Origin: Metopolophium dirhodum | Taxonomy: Eukaryota; Arthropoda; Insecta; Hemiptera; Aphididae | Assembly: GCF_019925205.1 (NCBI RefSeq) | Contig: NC_083564.1 | Span: 22,623,447-22,687,446, forward strand | Direction of reading: 5' to 3' | Length of the DNA stretch: 64,000 nucleotides | In this document: positions 41,526 through 54,141 of the stretch, in pieces | How the letters are laid out: every line of letters begins with the position of its first letter | Numbering within the stretch: position 1 is the first letter of the stretch | Program-made: the position numbers and the translations under genes | Notes under the pieces: model-generated | The model's database searches: none | Told to the model about the DNA's origin: nothing | What the model saw: the letters and a program-made list of their open reading frames with translations, nothing else

Positions 41526-41691
41526 CTATAGATAAGTACAATAATGGAAAATTTATATTATTCACTAATTATATTCCAAGCTGAAAAATGCAATGTTCAT
41601 ATTGATGAATTTCATTCATAATTAAAAATAGAAGGTGATTATGTGGGTGTCGCAGCTGCTTTATAATAGGTATTGAATTGTTTATATAGTT

Positions 41692-42837
41692 GATGATTTA
41701 CAAAAAAAGTGGAAGAATGTTAAAGACTACTATAAAAAAGAAAAAAAAGAACTTCCTTCCGGTTCAGCTGCTACGAAGAAAAAAAAATATGTTTATTTTG
41801 AAATGCTTGGGTTTTTGGATAAAACTATTGAACGTAGAAGGTAATACCGTATTATAATTAGAAATCACACAATAATATGTTAATATTAGGGCTAGGATTA
41901 ATATGCATTGGTTCTTTTAAAATGTATTTATTTTTATAATTAATAATGTACTAAATACGAATAAATTTTAAGTAATGTAAAAAACATTTTTATTCGAGTT
42001 ATTTTTCGGAGATTTTTTTACTTGGAAATATTATATTGAATTTTAAAATAAAAGTAAGCACATACGATATACATATTTAAAAAATAACTTTACAGTATAG
42101 TGTATAGTATATTACAGTTTATACTATACAGTATACCCACATTTTTAAATTTGTCACGCTGGCTCCAAATATAATATCTCGGTTCAGTGTATTTTACTGT
42201 TATTAAGTTATTTAACTGAATTTTTATTTTTTTTAACAGTACTATTAGCAACGTAATCTCAAACGAAAGCATTATTGATAACCTGCATGATAATATCGAT
42301 AATGAAACAGTCGAATCTGATCCTCTGGAAAATGAGGTATTATCCAAATCAAAAACAACAATTCAACCTCGTAAACAAAAAATGACTGATTTTCAAAAAA
42401 GTGTGGTTGAAGTTTTATCTAAAAGAAAAATTAGCAACGAAAACGAAGATTTGGATGAAGATAAATTATTTGTACTATCCCTTCTTCCAACATTAAAAAA
42501 AATGCCAAGTGATGAAAAATTTGATTTTAAAATTCAAATAATGCAAATGCTAAAAAACATTAATTTTCAAACTAATCGTAATTTACCTTCAACTAATAAT
42601 GTAATGAACCAGTATCCATATCCTGTTCAAACCAATGTCTCTAATAACTACAGCCAAAGTACTTTCCAAAACCAGATGCCTATTCAACACCAAACACCAT
42701 ACTTATCCAACACCGTCCCGAATATACATCAAAACATAACTACAAATTCTTCCAATCATAATTATTCTAACTTATTTTCTCCTAGTCCACCAGATGCTTC
42801 AAATCAATCAGCTGGTTACATTGATGTTGACTACTAA
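41692..42837 (+). CDS. MADF/BESS-domain DNA-binding protein of a transposon (5' incomplete)
   Basis: Two exons are visible: about 41692-41840 and 42240-42837, joined by GT-AG in phase (AG|T). The first encodes the C-terminal half of a MADF domain (DLQKKWKNVKDYYKK ... YVYFEMLGFLDKTI). The second has an acidic linker, a BESS-like motif (EDKLFVLSLLPTLKKM...FKIQIMQML) and an Asn/Gln/Pro-rich tail, stopping at 42835-42837. MADF domains are Myb-like DNA binders and BESS mediates protein contacts. The N-terminal half of MADF is not found; the sequence before 41692 (an in-frame VGVAAAL then stops) looks decayed. It is divergent from the transposase-like gene, so probably its accessory factor. Confidence 0.7.
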
Positions 42838-43572
42838 AAAAGGAATTATAAATGTTTTTTTATTCATATTATAAAATAATAAATAATGAAACAAAATGTT
42901 GTTTTTTATCGTCTTAGAATTTTAAAAATTATTTGTTATTTTGTGTGTGTGTGTACACAATAAGTAGTCAAAATAATTCTTCAATTTTTAACTTCGATAT
43001 TACAAGAGGTAAAAATTAAAAATTATGAGTAGTTTTCAAATTTGTCTAGAAAAACAAAAAAAAAATTAAAGAAAAATGGGAATATTTTGGTTTTTTTCTA
43101 GTAATGTTCATAAAATTTTATTTGGTGAGTCGAAAAGCATTTAAATTTTGAATTTTGACAAAATACGTAAAAATCACGATAATTTGCAAATTATCTTGAG
43201 TTAGAAATCCATAAAAATTTTTCTTTTTAAATCTAAGATTAAAAATATCTTTTATAGATGTTCTAATAGTTCCATAATATATTATTTTAATACGACAAAC
43301 GATTTGTTCTGCATGACAAATGAAATCAAACTGAAGTATTAAAACTTATACTGAGCTGTAGTATCAAGTTTATATTTTCACGCCAATTCCGCTACGGAAA
43401 AACGCAAGTGTGACACCAGTCTATACAAAGCGGAAATTCTGCTGCGGAACGGCCGCTGCGGATATTCCGCAAGTCTGACACCGGCCTAAAGATAGAAAAT
43501 TTAAAGCCGAATAAAACCACCGGTAGCGCTGAATACATTGGGTGAGGGACCTTTTGGTCGTTTCCAGTTCGT

Positions 43573-43843
43573 ATGTGATTATATCTATCAGTATCGTACT
43601 ATCTTAGTCCGTGGTGATTACATAATTTTGTAATAAACACAAAAGACGAAAAGAGTCAAGAAGAACCCTTTGCTACTTTCATACGCCGAATATTACAATA
43701 ATTATATCATTATTCTCGTTTGACAAATCGAATATTTATTAATTCGTGCCGTTCGCAGACGATCTCGTCCGTCGACGAAGCCGCTGGTCGGTAGAGGGCC
43801 AACTTCTGTACAATTTCTGGCAAACACAATTCGCGTCGGCGAC
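43573..43843 (+). promoter_or_regulatory. TAF12 promoter and 5' UTR region
   Basis: 271 bp between the end of the repeated transposon flank and the TAF12 start codon. GC and CpG content rise after about 43740. No TATA box at a convincing position. The transcription start cannot be placed from sequence. Confidence 0.45.
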
Positions 43844-46800
43844 ATGATGAGCTCAAGTGGTGCGGTCGAAAGCGACGTCGGGAGTTCGATGCCAATGGAA
43901 ACGGATGACGAAATTGATCAACTTGTGGTAAGTGTTACTGCCGATGGATAGTGTTTGATAATTTTCATATTTACTGCCGAAAGTGATTTTATGCTTCATA
44001 CGTTTTAGGCTCAAACTACCGATGTTGAAATGGCACCAACGGAAATCGAGCCCCTCGTCAATCCACCAGTTTCTGCAGTCGCACCAATTCTAAGCTCATC
44101 GACGCCGTCAGCAGGAGCGCTAACCAACAAACTGTCCCCGACATTAGTGGCTCTCAATAACAAACCGTCCACGACATCTGTTACTCACAGCAATCTACTG
44201 GTACCTCAAGTCGCGCCTCTCATTAGTTCAACTATATCGACAATCGCTCCACTCATCAGTCCGTCCATGTCTCCGGTCGTACATGTAAACCAAACGACAG
44301 TATCTACAGTCACTTCTCTTAATAGCACTCCTGTGTCGACAATCTCTGTACTCAATAACCCTTCAGTAGTGACAACCAACCAGCAAAATATTGTAATGCA
44401 ACATCTCCAATTCCAACAACTGCAACAACTCCAACAGCAACAACAACAACTCCAACAGCAACAACTCCAACAGCAGCAACAACTCCAACAGAAGCAGCAA
44501 CTACCGATACAACAGCAACAAATCCAACTCCAACAGCAACAGATCCAACAAATGCAACAGAAACAACTATTAATACAACAACAACAAATAAAACATCACC
44601 AACAGCAACAAATAAAACAGCTACCGCAACCACAATTACTACAGCAGCTGCAACAAGTAAGAATTCTATTTTATCGAACTAAAAATTTTAATTTTTTTGA
44701 ATACTATAGTCCTCTGGGGCAATGGCTTAATTGCACACACAATTAAACATAATAGGTACAATGTTTAATTGTGGTTGCACATTATTACTTTAAAAACAAA
44801 TATAACAATAAATTATACATTTATAATTGTCATTATCCTTGTATAGTTAAATTTCTTAATTCTTTACACAATACCACTTCATTGAGTAGCATAACCAGGA
44901 TTTTTCTTGGGGAGAGAAGGGCTGATAATTTGTTATATTGGGAAGGCATAATTCTAGTAATCCCTCATAGGTTTGGTATGCTAATGTTGTGGTATATAAC
45001 ATTTTAGACTTTCAGTTCAGCGGCAACTTTTTAAAATTGTTGTACATACATCATTTTTATACCTACTCTTATGTAATCCGTTCACGGAATACTGAAACAA
45101 CTTAAATTTTTCTTGAATTTCATGGAGGGTTAAAGCCCCCTCAACTACACTACAATCCGCATCTCAATCAGGGCAGCAGCACTTTTTGTCAGTACCTATT
45201 TATAGGTATATTAGCCCCAGGCAGTGACGTGGAGTCATTCGCTCAAACAGTTTCAAACGAAAACATTTCTCGATTTGCTGTAAAATCCATCAAGTATTGA
45301 AGATTTGAAAAGAAAAATGCAAACAATTTTTGAGCTATGTGTATTCAAATTTTGTAATATCTCATCTGTATTCTACAATATCTGTTATCCATTGCACTAC
45401 GATATACATTATGCTATTGTTGTAGTACCAAAAATGACCATACTTCAAAATTCAAATGGCCAACTTTGAAACCAAGTCCGACCGCCAAATTCTGACTTCA
45501 GTATTTAGGGGGGGGGGCATGTGCACCCTGTTTCCCAGAGCAGCAATTTTTTTTTTAATCCATTTAGGGGTGGTAAATTTAAATTGACGTATTACTATTG
45601 AGTACTAATTAGTAATTAGTTCTCAATAATATGTAATAAAATGTATATTATATATTTTAACTAATGTCTGTTAACAGTTCAAAACAATATTTTTGAAAAT
45701 TTTATCGTATATAGAAAATACTAGTATGAACAACCAGTGGAAATTTAATGTATCTGTACGGTCATTTCTTTTAGAGTCACACCAAAAACCAAAATCGATT
45801 TTGTCAAAAACCTATTTTGAGTGAAAATTCCTGTTTTTCCTTAATTTTTTTTCCTTTTCCCAGCTTTTACAAAAACTATTAGTAGTTTTTACTTTTGACC
45901 TCTCAAAGTACCAACTAGATTCACTTTCCAGTCAGAAAAGATACTGTTGAAGAAAATCTAACCATTTTCACTGACCAAAAAGGTGATGACAGACACAAAA
46001 AAAGTTTTTAATTTACATCATTGTAAAATCAATACATTCATCGCTTTGCTCAGAATCTAAAATATAAAATATTAGTACAAATACAGTTTAGCTCCAAAGA
46101 GATTTTTGTGAATTTTTTCTTCAAAATGCGTGGTTTTTTGTAATGATTTGCTTGTTGATAAATTAAAAAAAGTAATTCAAATTTGTTTGGATGTTTAGGT
46201 CAAAAATTTACAAAACTTCAAAATTATGTTCAAAGTATAAAATACCATAATATAAAATTGTTGTTTTAAAAAATTAAAAACACGTGATTGTAATAATCTG
46301 CAAATCAGTGGGAGTAATAAGTAGGTATTGATACTGATAAGATGTTCTAAAAATAAAGTGTCAACTACACAACATAAGTCTTGAAATTCAAAATAGTCTC
46401 ATTATGATTGCTACATTTTTACAGAATACAGTAATGTGAATAAATTATTTATTATTAACTTTTATTTGTGTACAGCAACCACAGCAACATCAACAGCTAC
46501 AACAACAACCAGCACAGCAGCAACCCCAACAGCATCAACAGCTGCAGCAGCAACAACAACAACAACTACCGTTACAACAAAAGCAACAACTACCGACACA
46601 ACAGCAGCAGCAACAACAAATAGTAGTACAGCAACAGCAGCAGCAACAACAACAAGCAGTACAGCAGCAGCAACAACAACAAGCAGTACAGCAGCAGCAA
46701 CAACAACAAGTAGTACAGCAGCAACAACAACAAGTAGTACAACAGCAACAACAATCGGTACAGCAGCCACAACAACAACTACCGTCACAGCAACAACAAC

Positions 46801-48802
46801 CATCATCGCAGCAACAACAAACACCACAACAACAGCAACCATCACAACAAATTACCATTAAAAACATGATGAATGCAGACAATGCAGCAGTATGTTTTTT
46901 TATAAATAACCCTATTAACCTATCACATATAAGTCGATATAATTTGTTAAAATTGGATATCATAAAAGTAGTAATAGACTACACTTCAGTCTCCACTATA
47001 TATCTGCCCTACTACTAGTAAAACAGTACCTACTACAAAAATATCAACATTTTGCGAAAATTAAGTTAGATGCTTTTTTCTGGATGAATTAAATATTTTA
47101 AGTTGGTGCCTATACCTATTTACTGAAATGTGTACAATTATCAAATATTGTATCATCAAAACCATTTAGTATTGCTATATAGTAGAAAATTCAGAAACTA
47201 GTGACCAAATCAGTTGATTTTGACCCCCTTAAATTATACTGGTGGAGTTCAAAAGTATCATACTGCCCCTCCTGGTATGTCAACAGTAGAAATATTTAAA
47301 TCTGTGAATCGTTTTTGATTCGACTACATTTTGAATTATGACTTATCTCAGTTCCAGAACAAGACCAACACTCAAACACTAGTGTAGTCGTGTAGATAAT
47401 ACAAGTAACAACCTAAGCATTTCAGGAAAACTTTGCAAATGAATCTTACTTTAAGAAATTGCAATGGCCGGACAGTTTACTGGAACGACTTGCTCAACAA
47501 CATACCTACCCACATTTGTTCAATAGATATACTTTTATGGGTTGAATAATCCAAACTTATTTTATCAAGCTATGAATTTGAGACCTATTGTTTGTATTTA
47601 TGAGGTATCATGCTGTGCCATTTATGTCTTATTAGAACCTGGCCAGGTTCATTTACTCGTCACATATAAACAAGTACCTTATTAAAAAACTATTAATATA
47701 GCCAAAATATTACATATTTTATTCAATCTACTTTGTAATAATATATAGGAAATTTAACTTTAATAAAATAGTTTATTATTAAATTTGATAGACACCTATA
47801 TGTTTTATATTGTTATCGATATACAATAAATTATGTTCAAATGTCATTAAATAAAAAAAGTAAAAACATTAATAGTATTTATATTTATAGGAATATAAAA
47901 ATGCCTAATTATGAAATCATGTAATTTGTTAATTAAAATATTTACTATAGATCGACAATTAAGTATTATGATTTATTATATTTGTAGGTTTTTTGTAAAA
48001 TAAAATAATTCATTAATAACCTTAAGTACACTCAAAGCCCATATTCTGACTAATTGAATTATTTCTAGAAGTTAGTTTAATGGCATAAGGAGATACATGA
48101 ACGTTTAAACTATCATTGCAATTTATTGTGCAATGTTTCTATTTATAAATAGCTTCCTAGTTATGATTGTCGGCCTCGGCTTTGTGTCTTTTACATCTAA
48201 AATATAATTTAATATCTAAAAAAAAAAAAGGCCATGTGGGATGACCCACCTCAGACTAGTTGATAAATATGTTGTAAAAAATTGTTCCTGTAAAAATCAA
48301 AACAAGACATCACTTGTTTAACTATTTTTTGTATTATAGTATGAAGTAACTTAATAAAACATATTATTCGTGTTTTTTTTCACAGTTGTTAACAAAAGCA
48401 CGTTTGCGTGAACTAGTCAAAGAAGTAGATCCAAATGAACAGCTAGAAGAGGACGTAGAAGATCTTATGTTGCAGTTATCTGACGATTTTGTCAACGAAT
48501 TAGTCAAAGCAGCATGCGTGTTCGCTAAACATAGAAAATCAAATATCGTTGAAGTTAAAGACGTCCAAATTTACTTAGGTTACTATTGAAATAATTTTTA
48601 AAAACTTTCAAATGTAAAATGATTTTATTAAAATTTGAGCAAAATCTATAACCATTGTAAATGTTTTACAGAACGGTACTTAAATATGTGGATACCTGGT
48701 TTTGGCACTGATGAATTGAAACCGTACAAAAAAGCGCCGATCACAGAAGCACATAAACAACGAACAGCACTTATCAAGAAAGTTGCCAGTAAAAAATACT
48801 AA
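43844..48802 (+). CDS. Taf12: Transcription initiation factor TFIID subunit 12
   Basis: Five exons: 43844-43927, 44009-44656, 46476-46889, 48386-48578, 48672-48802. The CDS is 1470 nt, 489 residues, in phase throughout. The conserved C-terminal part has LLTKARLRELVKEVD, the histone fold (VEDLMLQLSDDFVNELV, then KHRKSNIVEVKDVQIYL) and the hallmark NMWIPGFG...PYKKA...EAHKQR. TAF12 pairs with TAF4 through its H2B-like fold in TFIID and is also in SAGA. The N-terminal 380 residues are Ser/Thr/Pro/Val-rich, then a Gln-rich tract encoded by CAA/CAG repeats over two exons, much longer than the human protein (about 160 residues). Exon 4 uses an unusual donor, GTTACT; the frame and the ER...NMWIPGF join support it. 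Confidence 0.95.
44396..44656 (+). repeat. CAA/CAG repeat tract in TAF12 exon 2
   Basis: Imperfect (CAACAACTC)/(CAGCAACAA) repeats encoding polyglutamine broken by Leu, Ile and Lys. All minus-strand frames across it are open and encode only repetitive Val/Ala or Cys/Leu strings, so they are not genes. Confidence 0.9.
44657..46475. other. TAF12 intron 2
   Basis: 1.8 kb. About 45660-46062 is a minus-oriented fragment of family F1, ending with the reverse complement of its start (CATCGCTTTGCTCAGAATC). The remainder shows nothing recognisable. Confidence 0.6.
46476..46889 (+). repeat. CAG/CAA repeat tract, TAF12 exon 3
   Basis: Almost the whole 414-nt exon is CAG/CAA repeat. It contains four tandem units encoding Gln runs separated by a Val-Val-Gln or Ala-Val-Gln step (for example GCAGTACAGCAGCAGCAA). 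It ends in the non-repetitive IKNMMNADNAA just before the histone fold exon. Confidence 0.9.
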
Positions 48803-48920
48803 TTTAAATGTTAATTTGTTACATGTCACCAGCATTATTGTTCAGAATTTTTGGTTGTTAAGAACACCACTTAAAGGGCTGTTTAATATAAAATTGGATA
48901 AATGTAAGACTTACTTTATT

Positions 48921-48926
48921 AATAAA
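48921..48926 (+). terminator. Candidate TAF12 polyadenylation signal
   Basis: AATAAA about 120 bp after the TAF12 stop codon, followed by a T-rich stretch. It is the first canonical hexamer after the stop. Confidence 0.5.
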
Positions 48927-49486
48927 ACAATATTTTTTCATCATTAAAAAGTTTTGAATTAGCTTACATTGTTAATATTATTCTAAACTGATTTTTTTTT
49001 ATAAAATGTCTTCTTAGTTCTTAGTTAAATTATTGGTATTTAATAAACACACTTCATTAAATCCAAACAATTATAAATACTTTTATACTAAAGAATTTAG
49101 GAAACTACTAAACCCCTTTTTGATATTACAACTTTTCTAACTCCAATGACTTATTTACTTATCGGTGTTTTTATTAGGATATCCATCATTGTTTATTAAA
49201 ATTCTGAATAAAGTAAACCTATTATTTTCTATTTATCAATGAAAAAATAGTGAGAACATTCCTTAACTTAAGTTTAGAAGTTTGAAGTATATTGAGTACA
49301 TTAACATGTACAATAGAAAAAAAAAATATTGACTTTAGTTTGTGTTATATTAATTTATGTACATTGATTTACCGTATAAATATTTGCTTTAGAACAAATA
49401 AGAATCTTATTTACACTATTTAAATTTAAAGAGTATAGTAGTGACAATGGAGTCGAAACACTGATGGAATCATAATAACAAATATT

Positions 49487-50635
49487 AAAAAGGTGGGCAA
49501 GTGGGTGTCACTCTACTGTACAGTAGGTTACAAGTGGGTCACTTTAATGGATGGTGTTTAATTTGAATTCTATGATATTAACTCAATTATATAACTAAGC
49601 ATATTTTATTATAATATTATTGTGAATAAAATATACTTTATATAATATAACCTATTTACATGGAAACTTGTTTTAAATTTTCAATCCTTAGCTATAAAAG
49701 TTAAAACATTTTATACATTTTTAACTAAAAAATAATTTAAAATTTGATAAATTTTGTCCAAATTGGAATTTTAAATGCTTTTTAAAAAAATTATGTGTAT
49801 TTTTAATATTTTTCAACTGCTATAGTAACAACATATCAGGAGCATTGTTTTAAAGTTTTTTACAGATAAAATTTTACTAACAATTATAGAAAAATAAATT
49901 GAAAAAAGAAAATGTCAGTACAGCTCAAAATATTTTCAAAATTTTTTATAAGATTAGACAAACTATGAGGAACCTTGTATTACATTTTCAAATCTTAGAT
50001 TTAAAAAGAAAAATTTTTATGTATTTCTAACACTAAATAATTTGCACATTTTCGTGATTTTTACGTTTTCTCAAGACATGAAATTTAAATGCTTATAAAA
50101 AAAAATTGTGACTGTATTTTTAATATTTCTCAACTACTATTGTAACAATGTATTAAGAGCGTCGTATTAAATATTCAAGCTTTTTTACCCAACACATAAA
50201 ATTTTATTGGCATTCATAGGAAAAAAAACTAAAAATACTAAACTGAATATGTCCATAAACAGTTCAAAACAAATCAAAATATTTTTAAAATTTTAACGTG
50301 TATAGCTAAGGCTAATATAAACATCCAATGAAAATTTCATGTATCAAAAGTGATTTGTTTAAGAGTTACACCAAAATCCAAAATCAATTTTTCCAAAAAA
50401 TTCCCGGTTTTCCTTAATTTTTTTTTTTTGTTTTTCTTGGTGCTTTTAAAATTACTGGGGATTTCAAATTTTGACATCCCCAATGTACCAACTAGATGCA
50501 CTTTCCCATCGAAAAAGTTACTGAAGTTGAAAATTGAAGCATTATTTCAACTACTTATCATGTACACACAAATAAAAAAAAAAACATACATCATTGTTAA
50601 ATCAATACATTCATCGCTCCGCTCAGAATCTAAAA
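49487..50635 (-). repeat. Interspersed family F1, near-complete copy, minus orientation
   Basis: Begins with the reverse complement of the F1 tail (AAGGTGGGCAAGTGGGTGTC, CTACTGTACAGTAGG) and ends with the reverse complement of the F1 start (CATCGCTCCGCTCAGAATC). About 1.15 kb, between the convergent TAF12 and C6orf136-like genes. Confidence 0.8.
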
Positions 50636-51114
50636 TAATCAAGTAGACACATTAGACACAAGTTTATTAACAACGTATGGTCTTCTACAAAAAATTTCAT
50701 ATTTACTCAAAAACATCAAATTAATAAAATACAAAATATGAAGAAACAAATATACTCAATATTGAATATTATGACATTTGGTAAAACATTTAAGCGTTTA
50801 ATTTATATTTGGTTTACACAAAAGGTCAATTGCAATGCTTATCTATAGTATTTTGAAATTCTGTAAGCAATTCTGTGTTTTAACTTTTTATTACAACAAG
50901 TTAACAGTGTTTGATTAAATTTATTATCTACTTATTTTACTATTTTACATTTAACAAACATTTCTTTATAAATTATCAAAACAAACTTACAACAGCCACA
51001 TAAATCAACAACACATTATAATATAAATATTATCAAGCAATAAGGTTTCAATTGCATAAACGTAATGAATTTTTTTATCGCGGCATGAAGTATTTTGATA
51101 TGTTGTCATTAATA

Positions 51115-53023
51115 TTAAATGACATCTTCTAGGGACATAATAACCATCTTAAGTAATTCATTTGCCGGTTCAGAGTCAAATGAAATCAAACAATCCAAAT
51201 TACCCAACTGCGGTGATAGTCCTAAAAATAGAGCCAGTTTGGTAGCCAGTGGATTTTTATCCTCTATTACTGGGTCGTTATCAGGTTGCATCTAAACATA
51301 AACATGGCAACATGAAAACTTAATATATTAGAAAATATTAAAAAAATAACATACTTTATCTGCAGTAAGCTTATGAACCAGACCATCAGATCCTAAATAG
51401 AATACTGAATAACCATCATGCCACCTAGAATAAAATTTGATTATTATTTTATCAATTAATTAATTGTTTACTGAAGTTACAGATAGGTTTTAAATAATAA
51501 AGCTGAAATTCGTAATAATATTAATTTATCTTGGTAGTATTAAATTCTTCCTAAAAACCATTGTTAGATAATTCTTCAATTTGTGTTATAATAGGAAAAT
51601 GAATATGTAATTTAATTCCTAAACTAAACCCAAATATTTATTTAAACTGTTGCATAAATAGTAACATTGTGGAGTCTAGAGCATATTTTTGTATTAAATA
51701 TTTAAGTACATGGTAATTTTTGTCGAAATAATCATTATGTTTGCCCTTGAAACTAAAAATTGTATGACACTACAATGAAACCTCAATATTATAGTCTCAA
51801 CGGCCAACCATAAAAATTCTTAAACTAGAAAAATTTGTTAAGTAGAATTACATAAAAAAGATTGTAGTTCTCAAAAATATTATGTTAAACAGAAAATTTA
51901 TTTAACTGGAAGTTTGTTGTATGGAAGATTTAATATAGTTATAACTACGTTAATTTATAAACTTATTAATAATTGTTATTAAGCAATTAGATAAAATATA
52001 ATTCACATACGATTCAACATTTTCTTTAATGACTTGTTCCAAATTCCAAAGTCTGAATTTCCAAAACTTCATGAACACTTTCATTCCTGATATACCTTTG
52101 ATTCTCCATCGTACTTTAATTGTTCCGTCTTCTGGATGTTTGGTTATTTTTAATATATCAAATTTTACAAAAGCATACTTTATATGGCCCATCAAACGTA
52201 GTAAAGAAATTGTTATCATGAAGTATTCTAAGCCTCTAAAATCAGGTTAAATATAATAGTTTAAAAATTCTATACTTAGTAATTATTTTGTCTTTATTTA
52301 CTTACACACTCTTCGTTCTTCTAATGTTATTCTCAAATACCAATTTGGGATGGTATAGTGCATAGTCCAAATTTTGTTTAAACATTAATGGTAACTATAT
52401 CAAAAAATTAAAAAAGAATAATATATTATTGAACGTAGGTACCGTATGAACCGTATGACCAGTACTATACAAGTTCAACGTATTAGCAACATTACATATT
52501 GATACGGTTGATTACTTACATCTTCTCCCAACCTATTAAACACATGATCGAGCTGTTCTAAATTTGGTAGTCCATTAGAATCTGATGTGCTGATGTTTTC
52601 GTTAGACTTTATAGAATTGTCTAGTTTAAGCTCAGTGCTGTTACAGACATTGTTTTTGGGATTTGTGCGTGTGTTGTACCATTCGACAGCCGCATCTGCA
52701 GACCGTTTGTTTTTGACGGGTCGTACAATATAGTTGAGCAACGGTCGTGACTGACGGAACAAATTGTCGGCATTGATTTTGCACATTGTCTCGACCTGAA
52801 AACGAAAGTGCCACCCCATTGTAGTTTCACCCCTGGCAGGACGGTGACCTTATGGGCGAGCAATAAGGTCACGGGCCAAGCGGGTTACCTGTGGTCTGGC
52901 CGGGTGCTGCTGAACGGTATCCGACACGACGTGACCACCGTAGGCCGACGTTTTGGCCGTGCCCAACAAATACTGATGACCGTTGCCGATTTTCGTGCAC
53001 ATCTTTCGCACGGAGTTGGCCAT
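51115..53023 (-). CDS. C6orf136 homolog (DUF2358-type protein), probably mitochondrial
   Basis: Six exons, 5' to 3': 53023-52889, 52795-52520, 52394-52306, 52235-52011, 51424-51355, 51291-51115. The CDS is 972 nt, 323 residues, in phase. After a basic, acid-poor N-terminus suited to mitochondrial import comes a linker, then the conserved block NLEQLDHVFNRLGEDLP, YALYHPKLVFENNI, GLEYFMITISLLRL, IKVRWRIKGISGM, WHDGYSVFYLGSDGLVHKLTADKM, as in human C6orf136 and other DUF2358 proteins, which have an NTF2-like look. Function is not established in the family. The start chosen is the ATG in a GGAACCATGG context. An alternative, in-frame start at 52819 would read through the TTTTCAG acceptor of exon 2. 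Confidence 0.85.
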
Positions 53024-54141
53024 GGTTCCACACTGGAAACCTACGGTGACGAGCTCCAAATGCTAGGGCCGAGTCGAGCTGTTGGTAAGCCGGTAGGGCG
53101 TTTGTGACGCTCCTCAGAGACAGTCGACTTACATCGAAGGAAGAACGGCGAAATCCACAGGGCCGGCGGCACTGCGCGCGCAAAGAGAAATGAAAAGATG
53201 TGCACGGCGAACGGCCGAAAGCTGATAAAGACTGGTAAAATGTGACAACGGTTATCACAAGAATCATGGACGAGCCATAGATAATATAAGATAGGGGGGG
53301 GGGCTTGCATAGATAATCCACGGGGGCATGACAAATTAGTTACAGTTTTATTTTTATTTTGTCCAGTCTAATAATTTCAGACGGTTTATTCGAGGTGTTT
53401 TTAAAATGTTTGTAACTTCACAACTTTTCTGGTAGAAAAAATGCTCTGATCATAAACATTCGATGTCTGATGTATGTTTTTGGAAGCCAATTGGATTTAG
53501 TCGGTACTTTTAGAAAATGCTCAGTGCTTTTTAAAATAATTGGAGAAAAAAAAAATGAAAATTTATTTAAATGTTTGGTAACCAGCTTGGTTATACCGTC
53601 CTCACTTGGATTGTATTTGATTAATTAAAATTTTTTTTTTCTTTAAATGTCAATAAAAAATTATTTATCCGGCCGAAAAACTTTAAAAATGTAATACGTA
53701 AGTTTTTATTATAGCTAAAATATTAACGATACATAGGCATCGTGGTTATTTTTTATAAGCACCCATTTCAAGTTCAAATTTCGTCAAAAAAAAAAAAAAA
53801 CAGTTAATTTGTAGTTCTAAACTTATAAACAAAATATTAAATTTGTATAACCTAAGACTAGATAATTTAATATACAAGGTCTTTCATACAAGTAAGTTCA
53901 TACTTTTGCCGACAAATTACGGATAATTTCAGGAAAATTCGTATGCAAATACAATGTCTTTTCGAAAATGAATTCATCCCGGTAAGACGTATATGAAATT
54001 ACTGTGGCCACTGCAACTAACCATGGCTAAATATAGATACACTGTTTATTTTTAGCCAATAGCTGTGATCCACAGACTATAGACAGTTAATATTATACAA
54101 AATATACAACACTTAAAATAATTATCATTGATAGTAACAAC
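53024..54141. other. Upstream region of the C6orf136-like gene
   Basis: The promoter and 5' UTR lie in the GC-rich stretch to about 53330. Beyond it the sequence is AT-rich with no recognised gene. Open frames in the GC-rich part are on the noncoding strand or overlap exon 1. Confidence 0.5.

Larger units (their letters stand above)
38132..43572. mobile_element. Degraded two-gene DNA transposon (transposase-USP plus MADF/BESS)
   Basis: Two divergently oriented transposon-type genes share a short head-to-head region near 41525-41690. The right flank after the MADF/BESS stop, 42838-43572, is repeated at 29104-29847, and its first part resembles family F1, so this is repetitive mobile DNA. It ends with direct sub-repeats (CCGCAAGT-TGACACC type) near 43400-43490. 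Terminal inverted repeats and a target-site duplication were not found; the limits given are the coding limit on the left and the repeat limit on the right. Confidence 0.65.

Noticed and set aside
46462..46963. Valine/alanine-, cysteine- and leucine-rich minus-strand frames
   Set aside because: Translations of a CAG/CAA repeat in TAF12 exon 3; all frames are open in such repeats.
52850..53334. Plus and minus frames around the first C6orf136-like exon, including a 99-codon plus frame
   Set aside because: GC-rich promoter/exon shadows; only the minus frame starting at 53023 splices in phase to the conserved domain.
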